20,937 bases of DNA from Candidatus Atribacteria bacterium (lineage in GTDB: Bacteria > Atribacterota > Phoenicimicrobiia > Phoenicimicrobiales > Stramentimicrobiaceae). The position numbers and the translations under genes were made by a program. Positions 7,198-14,184 of this stretch are shown piece after piece. The DNA is taken from contig JAFGSC010000287.1 of assembly GCA_016934875.1 (NCBI GenBank), forward strand, positions 1 through 20,937. Direction: 5' to 3'. Position 1 is the first letter of the stretch, and each line of letters opens with the position of its first letter. The notes beneath the pieces are model-generated. The model was not told the DNA's origin. It ran no database searches and was given only the letters and a program-made list of their open reading frames with translations.

Positions 7198-8121
7198 ATG
7201 GCTACTAAAAAGAGAGATAGAAAAGTTTACTTTTTTAAAGTAGAAATATCCCATAACGTTGATTTTAAAGACTTATTATTAAAAAAATCGTTTCATAATT
7301 CTATCAAAATAGACGGGAAAGATATAGAACTAAAGTTTACTGAAGATTATAATAACAAGACTGTGACAGGAACATTTGTCGGTACAAAAAGGAATGGAAT
7401 ACCACCAAAACATAAAGTAGATACGGACGATTATTCTCCTGTTGAATTAGAAGATGGACAAGGTCTTGCTTATCCAAATGCGATACTTTATTCTGAAAAA
7501 TATAAATGCTTATTAATTGAATATAATCAGTTTGGGGTATTCACGAAACATATTATTGAATTCTTTGAATCCAATTTTAGTGGCAAAAACGGTTTTCCTA
7601 ATTTTACGTTGGAACTAAATGAAGTTCTTTCTGTTGATACATACCGAAAAATAAGGAGTTTTTCTGCTTTGAAGAAAGTTAATTTTAAAGTAGCTTGTCC
7701 AACTCAAATTATACAAGATGAAGGAGGTGTTCATGGACCATTAAAAGGTTTTGCGAAAGTTGCTAAAGAAATGAACGCAACAAATTCCATGGAAATTACA
7801 TTAACCTCTGAATTAGTAGAAGGTGGGCTGAACAAAAATAGTATTGAGAGTTTGGTAGACGGAATTGTACGCGTTAAAGAAATGTTTCCTTTGAATAAGT
7901 TTAGTAGCAGAATTAAAGTAGAAGGTGTAAAACAATCAGAGCGTAATCCAGAAATTACTGTAAGTGAAGAAATTGACTTATTCTTAAACCGATTAACTGG
8001 TTCATTTCAATTAGAAGAGCCACCCATTCTTGATAATATACAACACCTTGATAGAAAAAGAGGAGTAATTGATGTTTATGACCTAAAAAAGTCAGAACTT
8101 AATGAAATATTTAAGAACTAA
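7198..8121 (+). CDS. DUF6731-like cytoplasmic protein, cassette gene
   Basis: A 307-aa soluble protein. It starts with a short basic stretch and a beta strand (KKRDRKVYFFKVEISH). The central part (QGLAYPNAILYSEKYKCLLI then EYNQFGV) and the later region (FSALKKVNFKVACPTQ, FAKVAKEMNATNSMEITLTS, GLNKNSIESLVDGI) fit the pattern I recall for DUF6731, a family of unknown function often seen on mobile DNA; this is a memory-based match. No catalytic motif is obvious. It stops 2 bp before a membrane-protein gene in the same cassette, so the two are likely one functional unit. No promoter is evident in the 36 nt after attC-1; expression probably comes from upstream read-through. Confidence 0.6.
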   Translation: MATKKRDRKVYFFKVEISHNVDFKDLLLKKSFHNSIKIDGKDIELKFTEDYNNKTVTGTFVGTKRNGIPPKHKVDTDDYSPVELEDGQGLAYPNAILYSEKYKCLLIEYNQFGVFTKHIIEFFESNFSGKNGFPNFTLELNEVLSVDTYRKIRSFSALKKVNFKVACPTQIIQDEGGVHGPLKGFAKVAKEMNATNSMEITLTSELVEGGLNKNSIESLVDGIVRVKEMFPLNKFSSRIKVEGVKQSERNPEITVSEEIDLFLNRLTGSFQLEEPPILDNIQHLDRKRGVIDVYDLKKSELNEIFKN

Positions 8122-8123
8122 AA

Positions 8124-8594
8124 ATGTCGATACAATCAAAGAAAATACTAAGCTTCTGGGAAAAATGGTATCCATCATTGATAGCATTTATCTTAACTTT
8201 TGTATTTTATAGTTATTGTAATGATAAGGTTAAGGCTGTTGTTTTTACAAAAGAAATAGTGAACACATGTATTACCATTTCAGGAGTTCTATTTGGTTTT
8301 TTATTGACTGTTTTAGCATTGTTACTGCAATCTGAAAGCAAATCCATTTTACTCATAAAGGAATATGGTAGATTTGGGGAGCTTGTTCAATTCAATAAAA
8401 TTGCAGTCTATTCAGCTGCATCTACCCTTATTTTGTCTTTTATCTTGTTGGTTACATTTGATTTATCAATTACTCAGAAAGCTTGGTTGTTGTTATTTAA
8501 TGTATTGAAATATCTATGGATATTCTTTGTTTTTTCTACTATGACTAAAACGTATAGATATATTGACATCTTTTACACCTTGATTAAAGAATAA
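8124..8594 (+). CDS. four-TM membrane protein, partner of the DUF6731-like protein
   Basis: A 156-aa protein with four predicted hydrophobic helices, at about residues 16-32 (SLIAFILTFVFYSYC), 46-67 (ISGVLFGFLLTVLALLL), 93-113 (STLILSFILLVTF) and 119-140. There is a basic N-terminus and a short hydrophilic loop between TM2 and TM3. No enzyme motif was seen. Its start follows the previous stop by 2 bp. A soluble protein plus a small four-helix membrane protein is a recurrent layout in two-gene anti-phage systems (for example Kiwa), but I see no sequence similarity that would assign it to one of them. Its stop lies 4 bp before attC-like site 2. Confidence 0.7.
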   Translation: MSIQSKKILSFWEKWYPSLIAFILTFVFYSYCNDKVKAVVFTKEIVNTCITISGVLFGFLLTVLALLLQSESKSILLIKEYGRFGELVQFNKIAVYSAASTLILSFILLVTFDLSITQKAWLLLFNVLKYLWIFFVFSTMTKTYRYIDIFYTLIKE

Positions 8595-8598
8595 CTTT

Positions 8599-8912
8599 AT
8601 TTAATACTTAGCCCTCAATAAATTGTTGCTTGCATACGGTTTACATTTGGGCAAAGATTGAATTTAACATTGCTCCAAGAGTCACAATACCAAAAGTTTT
8701 TCGTGCCCGTAAATATGCCCAATAAGGCGCGTAGCAAATACTCCAGGTGTTTGAACGAACTGAAGCTGTGCTTTTCGGGAAGGCAAAAAGATCCTCCGCT
8801 ATTTGAGTTTGATCCTTAAAATATTTTTTGCTCATAATTAATTCGTTCAAAAATTTGCATAGCCTTCCGCAAGCGCAATACAGGCCACGCAGCATACGGC
8901 CATCCGTTTGAT
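8599..8912 (+). repeat. attC: oversized attC-like site 2 (about 314 bp)
   Basis: The left end, ATTTAAT followed by ACTTAGCCCTCAATAAA, matches the reverse complement of its own cassette's start (GTTAAAA) in five of seven positions. The right end (about 8857-8912) is nearly identical to the compact sites: GCATAGCCTTCCGCAAGCGC, then CAGGC-ACGCAGCATACGG, CCATCC and R' box GTTTGAT. Between them lie about 250 bp shared with 11634-11946. The minus-strand frame over this region is attC sequence, not a gene. Confidence 0.65.
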
Positions 8913-9005
8913 GCCTTTATAAAAGACAATCCCAAACAGAATTTAATTATAGATACAGCCACTTTAGGTGGTTTTAATTTAAGTAAAAGGAATAAATCAT
9001 ATAAG

Positions 9006-9194
9006 ATGAAAAGAGAAAATATAGTTTATGGACTTGGCTCCACTTTAGTCATTGTAGGTGCTGTAATGAAAATTTTACATATTTCTTATGGGAATCAATT
9101 TTTTTTATTCAGTCTCATAGGTATGACAATTTTTCAATCGTGGCATGTGACGCAGTTAAAGAACAAAATTAAAGACTTAGAGAGCAAATTGTAG
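9006..9194 (+). CDS. small GldL-like two-TM membrane protein
   Basis: A 62-aa protein with two hydrophobic helices and a charged tail. The first part (YGLGSTLVIVGAVMKILHIS) resembles the N-terminal membrane segment of GldL, the gliding/type IX secretion motor subunit (pattern G-x-VVI-x-GA-x-FKI-x-H). It lacks the long GldL cytoplasmic domain, so it is a stand-alone relative of unknown function and not GldL itself. It ends LKNKIKDLESKL, a short amphipathic helix. It lies in the cassette between attC 2 and 3, and the IS element sits 10 bp after its stop. Confidence 0.55.
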   Translation: MKRENIVYGLGSTLVIVGAVMKILHISYGNQFFLFSLIGMTIFQSWHVTQLKNKIKDLESKL

Positions 9195-9204
9195 TTTCTT
9201 GATA

Positions 9205-9212
9205 TTTTTTAA
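9205..9212. repeat. left target-site duplication of the IS
   Basis: TTTTTTAA, identical to 10210-10217 on the other side of the element. Confidence 0.8.
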
Positions 9213-10209
9213 ATTGCTTATCCCCTTTAGTCAAGTAAATATTTATCTTTGACTCATGAACGAGTTTGAGAAATATCCAAAAGATTTTCAGGAGTTTATC
9301 ACGCAATTCAGATGCGAGGATGATTGTTGGAACTACGTTTTCGAGATGCGATGGCCAAATGGGTTTGTGTGCCCAAAATGTAGCAATAGCAAATATTGGT
9401 TGACAGAGCAGAAAATAATACATTGTAGTTCGTGTGGAACGCAAACCTCAGTCACTAGTGGTACAATCTTTCATGGCACGAGAAAACCACTGCTGCTTTG
9501 GTTTCACATCATGTGGTGGGTTGTTGCTCAGAAAACAGGGGCAAGTGCCAGCAATCTTGCCGATTTTATGGGCTTTGGTTCATATGAGACTGCATGGACG
9601 TGGCTGCAAAAGATTAGAAGAGCAATGGTAAGGCCAGGCAGGGACAAGCTATTGGGTATTGTCGAAGTTGATGAAACATTTATTGGGGGTCGAGAGACTG
9701 GTAGTGGAAAACAAGGAAGAGGGGCTGAAACAAAAACTTTGGTTGTCGTGGCCACAGAATGCAATGGCAAACAAATCGGCAGGGTTCGCTTCCAGTGTAT
9801 CCCGGACGCTTCGGGCGTGAATCTAATGGAATTCATTGAAACAAATATTGAAAAAGGCAGTACGGTTATTACGGACGGATGGACAGGATATACAGCATTG
9901 TCAAAGTCTAAATCGTATAAACATGAGGTAAAGGTAATTTCTGGGAGTGGACAAGAAGCACATGACCTGTTGCCTCATGTACATATGGTTGATTCTCTCG
10001 TAAAACGTTGGATTAATGGTACTCATCAAGGTAAGGTCTCCCCAAAGCATTTGTCTTTTTATCTTGATGAATTTGCATTTCGATTCAACAGGAAGCTATC
10101 AACATACAGAGGGAAATTATTCTATCGCTTGATGCAACAAGCCGTTGATACAGCTCCTGTTACTTTTAAAGATATTACAAAAAGCACTTGACTGAAAGGG
10201 ATAAGCAGT
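9213..10209 (+). mobile_element. IS1595-family insertion sequence, 997 bp
   Basis: 24-bp inverted repeats with 21 matches lie at 9213-9236 and 10186-10209; they share the TGCTTATCCC and AGTCAAGT cores. They are bordered by an identical 8-bp target duplication, TTTTTTAA, at 9205-9212 and 10210-10217. Eight bases is the usual duplication length of IS1595 elements. The element holds one intact transposase gene and no passenger. It lies inside the cassette between attC 2 and attC 3, so it arrived after the cassette and separates the GldL-like gene from the lipoprotein remnant. Confidence 0.9.
9256..10191 (+). CDS. IS1595-family transposase (ISXO2-like DDE)
   Basis: A 311-aa protein. The N-terminal zinc ribbon has CPKC and CSSC pairs (residues about 38-61), followed by the TSVTSGTIFHGTRKPLLLWF segment typical of IS1595. 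The DDE domain shows the first acidic residue in VEVDETFIGGRE, the second in VITDGWTGY, and the HVHMVDSLVKRWINGTHQGK and FRFNRK block near the end, where the catalytic Asn/Glu lies in this family. The gene is full length with no disruption, so it may be active. Its stop overlaps the right inverted repeat. Confidence 0.9.
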   Translation: MNEFEKYPKDFQEFITQFRCEDDCWNYVFEMRWPNGFVCPKCSNSKYWLTEQKIIHCSSCGTQTSVTSGTIFHGTRKPLLLWFHIMWWVVAQKTGASASNLADFMGFGSYETAWTWLQKIRRAMVRPGRDKLLGIVEVDETFIGGRETGSGKQGRGAETKTLVVVATECNGKQIGRVRFQCIPDASGVNLMEFIETNIEKGSTVITDGWTGYTALSKSKSYKHEVKVISGSGQEAHDLLPHVHMVDSLVKRWINGTHQGKVSPKHLSFYLDEFAFRFNRKLSTYRGKLFYRLMQQAVDTAPVTFKDITKST

Positions 10210-10217
10210 TTTTTTAA
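10210..10217. repeat. right target-site duplication of the IS
   Basis: TTTTTTAA, identical to 9205-9212. Confidence 0.8.
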
Positions 10218-10288
10218 TTTGATTAAGGGGTGGGGGCAGACACAATTCGACCTACCCCTGTTTGGTACCAGCATAAAATTCATAAACC

Positions 10289-10631
10289 ATGAAAATACTA
10301 ACCATTATAGCCTTGATATTTGGATTAATTTCATGTGGGCAATCCAATCAAAATAGCTCCGAAAGCAAGAAAGAATCAACTACATTGAAGAATAATTCAC
10401 AAAGTAAAATGGCATTGAGGTTTATTAATGAATATGTTGAGACTCGCAACCAAATGAAAAATGCAATTGGAATAGTTGAATGGGTAAATTCAAACCATTT
10501 ACTTAATTCTACAAGGTATTGATTGGAACCAGTTTCGGCTGAAAATGAAAATCAAAAATGTAAATGGAGAATGGTTAGTTGAGGGGTGTGGAGTAGTAAA
10601 CATTCCGGATGACCAACGAATTGAAAAATAA
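10289..10631 (+). pseudogene. lipoprotein remnant, frameshifted and internally deleted
   Basis: The first frame (10289-10522) gives a lipoprotein signal (MKILTIIALIFGLISCGQS, lipobox LISC) and a helical region (MALRFINEYVETRNQMKNAI). It stops at 10520-10522 after STRY. Another frame then reads to TAA 10629-10631 (WNQFRLKMKIKNVNGEWLVE then GCGVVNIPDD). The ending with GEWLVEGCGVVNIP is typical of Bacteroidota lipoproteins that start this way (DUF3828-like in my recollection), and those are longer in the middle. So a central segment is probably lost along with the reading frame. Confidence 0.6.
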
Positions 10632-10642
10632 TTAAAAACGGC

Positions 10643-10717
10643 ACCCAAAACGCCGTTTACTGAAACGCTTGACGCTGGCGTGACACAGGATGCGCAACAT
10701 ATGGCCATCCGTTAGGG
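10643..10717 (+). repeat. attC: attC-like site 3 (75 bp, diverged)
   Basis: It has the same length and end layout as site 1: R'' box ACCCAAA (10643-10649), then AC-GCCG, ending CATATGGCCATCC and R' box GTTAGGG (10711-10717). The stem is more degraded than in sites 1, 5 and 6. The extended left end GGCACCCAAAAC resembles the reverse complement of the cassette start at 8906 (GTTTGATGCC), as expected if 8906-10650 (minus the IS) entered as one cassette. Confidence 0.65.
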
Positions 10718-10747
10718 CTCATTTTGACTCGCTCAATATTATAAGTT

Positions 10748-11788
10748 ATGAAGATTACAACAATTTTTCTTTTAATCTTGACAATCAATCTCGTGAACGC
10801 TCAAGACCAATATCTGAAAATTTCAATGGAAAATGCCAGTAAGATGCTCCAAGCATGGAATAATAAAGACTCAAAAACCTTTGTCGATTTCTTAACTGAT
10901 ACACAATATGAAAATAAAATTGGTTATCAGCGGATCTGGGAAAAAGTAATGGCTAAAGACTCAAGGATAGCTGATAGTCTTGTATTAGAAAAGTTTGTTA
11001 ATCTTGAAAAATCACAACAAGCCTATTTTAGTTTACAATTTGGAAATAAAAAATCTGGAATTGTTGGAATTTCGCATGACAAAGGAGAATCGTGGTGTTT
11101 TTCACAATTTTTAGGTGGAAAATTTAATTATTCTCAATTCAAAGAAATGTTTATTCCAGAGCTTGATTCAGCATTCATTTCATTTGATGCGGAATTCTTT
11201 AATAGAATTAATTTCACTTTAGGTGAAACAATAAAACCATTTGAATTCACGGATTTAAATGACAATTTAATCAAATCTGAAAATATAAAAGGGAAAGTAA
11301 TTGTTTTGAATTTTTGGAGTACAAATTGTGGACCTTGCATAAAAGAAATCCCCCATTTAAATAATCTAGTTGAAAAAATGAAAGACAAAAATATAGTCTT
11401 CATTGCTTTAGCTTCGAATGATAATAAGCAAAATTTAAAGGATAATTTCTTGTCGAAACACAAATTTATCTACCAAATTGTTCCAATAAAAGGAAATGAT
11501 TTTAATATTAATGCATTTCCTACTCATATAATAATTGACAGAGAACAAAAGGTAGTTGGAGTATTTATAGGAGCCAGCGAAGAAAACCTAATGAAATTAG
11601 AATCGCTTTTGACTGAAATTAAAAAAAAACGTTGCCCAACACTTAGCCCCTCAATAAATCGTGGCTTCCATACGCTTTTCGATGGGGCAAAAGTTGAACT
11701 AAACATTGCTTCAAGTATCACAATACCAATTGTTTTGCGGGCCCGTACATGCCCCATACGGTGCGTAGCCAATGCTCCAGGTGGTTGA
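10748..11788 (+). CDS. TlpA-like thiol-disulfide redoxin, C-terminus fused to attC sequence
   Basis: A 346-aa protein. Residues 1-18 are a Sec signal peptide (MKITTIFLLILTINLVNA). Residues about 20-145 form an unassigned domain (DUF3887-like by pattern). Residues about 155-290 are a TlpA/AhpC-type thioredoxin fold with active site CGPC at 194-197 (NFWSTNCGPCIKEIP) and the cis-proline in AFPTH (258-259). It should act in the periplasm as a thiol reductase or oxidase. From about residue 295 the frame runs into attC site 4 and adds about 52 residues encoded by it. One extra C (run CCCC at 11647-11650) bypasses the CAATAA stop that other copies would give, so the natural end was probably TLSPQ. 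It starts 30 nt after attC-3. Confidence 0.8.
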   Translation: MKITTIFLLILTINLVNAQDQYLKISMENASKMLQAWNNKDSKTFVDFLTDTQYENKIGYQRIWEKVMAKDSRIADSLVLEKFVNLEKSQQAYFSLQFGNKKSGIVGISHDKGESWCFSQFLGGKFNYSQFKEMFIPELDSAFISFDAEFFNRINFTLGETIKPFEFTDLNDNLIKSENIKGKVIVLNFWSTNCGPCIKEIPHLNNLVEKMKDKNIVFIALASNDNKQNLKDNFLSKHKFIYQIVPIKGNDFNINAFPTHIIIDREQKVVGVFIGASEENLMKLESLLTEIKKKRCPTLSPSINRGFHTLFDGAKVELNIASSITIPIVLRARTCPIRCVANAPGG

Positions 11789-11946
11789 ACGAACTGAGGC
11801 TGGGCTTTTCGGGAAGGTAAAAAGATCCTTCGCTATTTGGGTTTGAGCCTTAAAAGATTTTTTGCTCATAATTAATTCGTTCAAAAATTTGCATAGCCTT
11901 CCGCAAACGCAATACTGGCTACGCAGCATACGGACATCCGTTAGGC
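11634..11946 (+). repeat. attC: oversized attC-like site 4 (313 bp)
   Basis: R'' box GCCCAAC (11634-11640) and R' box GTTAGGC (11940-11946) both fit the integron consensus. The interior is closely similar to site 2, with an extra C in the run at 11647. The R'' box matches the reverse complement of its cassette's start (GTTAGGGC at 10711) apart from one inserted base. The right 55 bp resemble the compact attC sites. Confidence 0.75.
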
Positions 11947-11966
11947 ACCATAATAACAAAATTCCA

Positions 11967-12746
11967 ATGCAACATTGCCCATCGATTTTATATAAGTACA
12001 AACCTTTAAATGACTTCACTTACAGAATATTGAGAGAATATGAACTTTATCTTCCCTCAATTTCTCAGCTAAATGACCCATTTGAAGGAGCAATTCCTTT
12101 TGTATATGACCAAGCCGAACTGACTCCAGAAAACATCTTTCTTAAATTGTATAGCATGTCAAAAAAAGAACACCCAGATTGGGATGATTCTAAAATTCAC
12201 GAACACGTATTTAATGAATATAAAAGGGGAACTTTATTTGACGATAAGCACCTTGAAAATAATATTAAGAATACAAGAGATGATATTGAACGAAATTTTG
12301 GAGTTTTAAGTCTAACAACCCAAAAGAACAATTTCTTAATGTGGTCTCATTATGCTGAATCGCACAAAGGTATTTGTATCGGTTTTGACACTGAAATCTT
12401 ATCAAATACAATTGGAGGAGTTTTAGGTGCAGCGATTTATCAAAGAGAATTGCCAAAATTTAGTATGATCCAAGAAACGATGGAATTTATGGCAAAGCTT
12501 CTATTTACAAAATCAGATGTGTGGATTTATGAAGATGAATATCGAATCACTAAATTTAATGCAGCTAGAAAAACATATAAATTGCCAAAAAATGCGATTA
12601 AGGAGGTTATACTAGGAATGTCAATGCCTCACACTTTGAAAAATGAATTAATCTCTATAATTACTGAGAAGTTGCCTGATATATCGGTATTCGATACGAG
12701 CTTGAATAAATCGACTTTTGACATTGATTTATTGCAAATAAGATAA
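11967..12746 (+). CDS. DUF2971 domain protein
   Basis: I start at ATG 11967 (MQHCPSILYKYKPLNDFTYR), 20 nt after attC-4. The longer frame from 11862 would begin inside the attC. The 259-aa protein shows DUF2971 hallmarks: LYKYKPLND near the N-terminus, ELYLPSISQLNDPFEG, FGVLSLTTQKNNFLMWSHYA, SHKGICIGFD, and late IYEDEYRI and AIKEVILGMSMP. DUF2971 proteins are widespread on mobile DNA. Their biochemical role is not established, though some occur in defence islands. It is the sole gene of its cassette and appears intact. Confidence 0.8.
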   Translation: MQHCPSILYKYKPLNDFTYRILREYELYLPSISQLNDPFEGAIPFVYDQAELTPENIFLKLYSMSKKEHPDWDDSKIHEHVFNEYKRGTLFDDKHLENNIKNTRDDIERNFGVLSLTTQKNNFLMWSHYAESHKGICIGFDTEILSNTIGGVLGAAIYQRELPKFSMIQETMEFMAKLLFTKSDVWIYEDEYRITKFNAARKTYKLPKNAIKEVILGMSMPHTLKNELISIITEKLPDISVFDTSLNKSTFDIDLLQIR

Positions 12747-12756
12747 AAATTACGGT

Positions 12757-12830
12757 GCCTACATGCCGTATACTGCTTAGCCTGCCGCAGGCGCAACACA
12801 GGCTACGCAGCATACGGCCATCCGTTGTGC
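12757..12830 (+). repeat. attC: attC-like site 5 (74 bp)
   Basis: Left end GCCTAC-AT-GCCGTATACTGC, right end GCAGCATACGGCCATCC followed by R' box GTTGTGC (12824-12830). The R'' box GCCTA(A)C is the reverse complement of this cassette's start, GTTAGGC at 11940, with one A missing. The stem is almost identical to sites 1 and 6. Confidence 0.8.
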
Positions 12831-12863
12831 GTCATGCTAAAAGACCAAACTATGAAGTAATTT

Positions 12864-13448
12864 ATGGATAAAACATTAATATTAAAACGCAACATTGACT
12901 CAATAGTCTCTCTGACCGATGAGGAATTGATTGTATTCTCTGATTCTTTTGAAGTGAAAACTCTGAATAAAAATGAGTTCTTTTTAGAAGAAGGTCAGAT
13001 ATGCAATTCTATCGGATTTGTCAATTATGGGGTATTAATCTATTTCAAATCAATGGATGATGGTAATGAAGTAACAACCGATTTTGCATTTGAGGGTGAT
13101 TGGGTAACTAATAATTTGAGCCGACTAAACAATACCCCAGCATTAATTAACATCAAGGCTATTGAAAATTCCGAACTTTTGGTTCTTAAACAACCTGTAT
13201 TAGAAGATTTATATGTCAAAATCCCAAAGATTGAAAGACTGGGCAGGATATTAATGGAACAGTCGTATTTAAAAATTGTCCAACTAAGTATAGATTTACA
13301 GGTTCTATCAGCAACGGAACGTTATGAAAGACTACTAATGAGGCATCCAGACATCTTTCAAAAGGTCCAACTTTATCATATTGCAAATTATTTAGGCATT
13401 GCACCAAAGTCATTAAGTAGAATTCGGAAAGAAATTTTTGACAAGTAA
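12864..13448 (+). CDS. Crp/Fnr family transcriptional regulator
   Basis: A 194-aa protein. Residues about 25-125 form a cyclic-nucleotide-binding-type beta barrel (KNEFFLEEGQICNSIGFVNY then GVLIYF, FEGDWVTNNL). A dimerisation helix follows, and a C-terminal HTH at about 168-190 (YHIANYLGIAPKSLSRIRKE). The arginine/glutamate cAMP-binding signature is not evident, so the ligand is unknown; Bacteroidota have many such regulators. It starts 33 nt after attC-5 and is the first gene of a four-gene cassette. A 15-bp palindrome lies immediately downstream, ahead of the membrane protein gene, its probable target. Confidence 0.85.
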   Translation: MDKTLILKRNIDSIVSLTDEELIVFSDSFEVKTLNKNEFFLEEGQICNSIGFVNYGVLIYFKSMDDGNEVTTDFAFEGDWVTNNLSRLNNTPALINIKAIENSELLVLKQPVLEDLYVKIPKIERLGRILMEQSYLKIVQLSIDLQVLSATERYERLLMRHPDIFQKVQLYHIANYLGIAPKSLSRIRKEIFDK

Positions 13449-13459
13449 AATTTGGTAAC

Positions 13460-13474
13460 ATTTGCGGAGCAAAT
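13460..13474. promoter_or_regulatory. 15-bp palindromic operator, probable site for the Crp/Fnr regulator
   Basis: ATTTGC-GGA-GCAAAT is a perfect inverted repeat between the regulator gene and the outer-membrane protein gene. Its centre (13467) is about 25 bp upstream of a TATTTTTG box (13492-13499) that fits the Bacteroidota -7 consensus TAnnTTTG. That places the palindrome near -40, the usual position for activation by Crp/Fnr proteins. Confidence 0.5.
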
Positions 13475-13491
13475 ACCTTTTTTAAGGAGCC

Positions 13492-13499
13492 TATTTTTG
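13492..13499 (+). promoter_or_regulatory. -7 promoter box for the outer-membrane protein gene
   Basis: TATTTTTG fits TAnnTTTG. No clear -33 TTTG at standard spacing; the palindrome at 13460 occupies that region, consistent with an activator-dependent promoter. The start codon is 26 nt downstream. Confidence 0.45.
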
Positions 13500-13525
13500 C
13501 ATCATAAATTTAAAAACTTTATGAT

Positions 13526-14146
13526 ATGAAAAAGCAAATCTTTCTTTTTGTAGTAATGATGGCAATGGCCGCAACAATTTCAGCACAATCGAATGTTGTT
13601 GGAAAAACTTCTTACAAATCAAATCTCAAATCCCAAAACGATAGTCTAAAAACGAAACAAACTGTTGGAGTAGCTATTGACTTACTTCCTCCAATAATGA
13701 GTGCTACGACCGGTAATTTTGGTTATTCGGCTCAATTGTGGTATGGATACAAAAAGTTCAGGGTTCGTGGAGTAATTGCCGGATTTACAATGCCTGACAA
13801 GCTTATGGGAAATGATGACTTCACTAATTTGGAAACAACTGCCACTGCCTTGATTTTTGATTACTTTCTGAAAAACAACTTCAAAGGATGGTGGTTTGGT
13901 TCGGGAGTTGAAAGGTGGAATAACACAATAAGCTCGAAAAGCGACAACCAGAATTATACCTTTAAAGATTATGTTGCCACGGCAGGGAGTGGATATATTT
14001 TTAAAGTGTACAGAAACTTCTATGTTGAGCCATGGGGGGCGGTGCATTACGTGATGAATGATGAGAAAGTATCCGTAGGTGCCACTGAATACAAAACCAA
14101 AAAATTTCAAGGCGAGGTATCACTTAAAGTTGGCTGGCATTTTTAG
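13526..14146 (+). CDS. predicted outer-membrane beta-barrel protein
   Basis: A 206-aa protein with a Sec signal peptide (MKKQIFLFVVMMAMAATISA, cleavage after SAQ or SA). Alternating aromatic strands follow (FGYSAQLWYGYKKFRVRGVI, GWWFGSGVERWNN, NFYVEPWGAVHYVM), and the protein ends in a terminal Phe (LKVGWHF), typical of an outer-membrane barrel. About eight strands are plausible. The ligand is unknown. It probably belongs to the regulon of the adjacent Crp/Fnr protein. Confidence 0.7.
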   Translation: MKKQIFLFVVMMAMAATISAQSNVVGKTSYKSNLKSQNDSLKTKQTVGVAIDLLPPIMSATTGNFGYSAQLWYGYKKFRVRGVIAGFTMPDKLMGNDDFTNLETTATALIFDYFLKNNFKGWWFGSGVERWNNTISSKSDNQNYTFKDYVATAGSGYIFKVYRNFYVEPWGAVHYVMNDEKVSVGATEYKTKKFQGEVSLKVGWHF

Positions 14147-14184
14147 TTTGGAATATAATATTCAAAACATTTTAAGAAACTGTC

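Noticed and set aside
7198..8594. Assignment of the two-gene cassette to Kiwa
   Set aside because: Only the general layout (soluble plus four-TM protein) is similar; no KwaA or KwaB sequence pattern could be recognised.
8641..8895. Minus-strand 84-aa frame over attC-like site 2 (related frames at 11711-12019 and 17037-17363)
   Set aside because: The frames recur only because the repeat recurs, differ in length, and start in the attC stem; no conserved full protein is evident.
11862..11966. N-terminal extension of the DUF2971 gene
   Set aside because: It would start within attC site 4 and encode stem sequence; the ATG at 11967 fits the family start and the usual 20-36 nt spacing after an attC.
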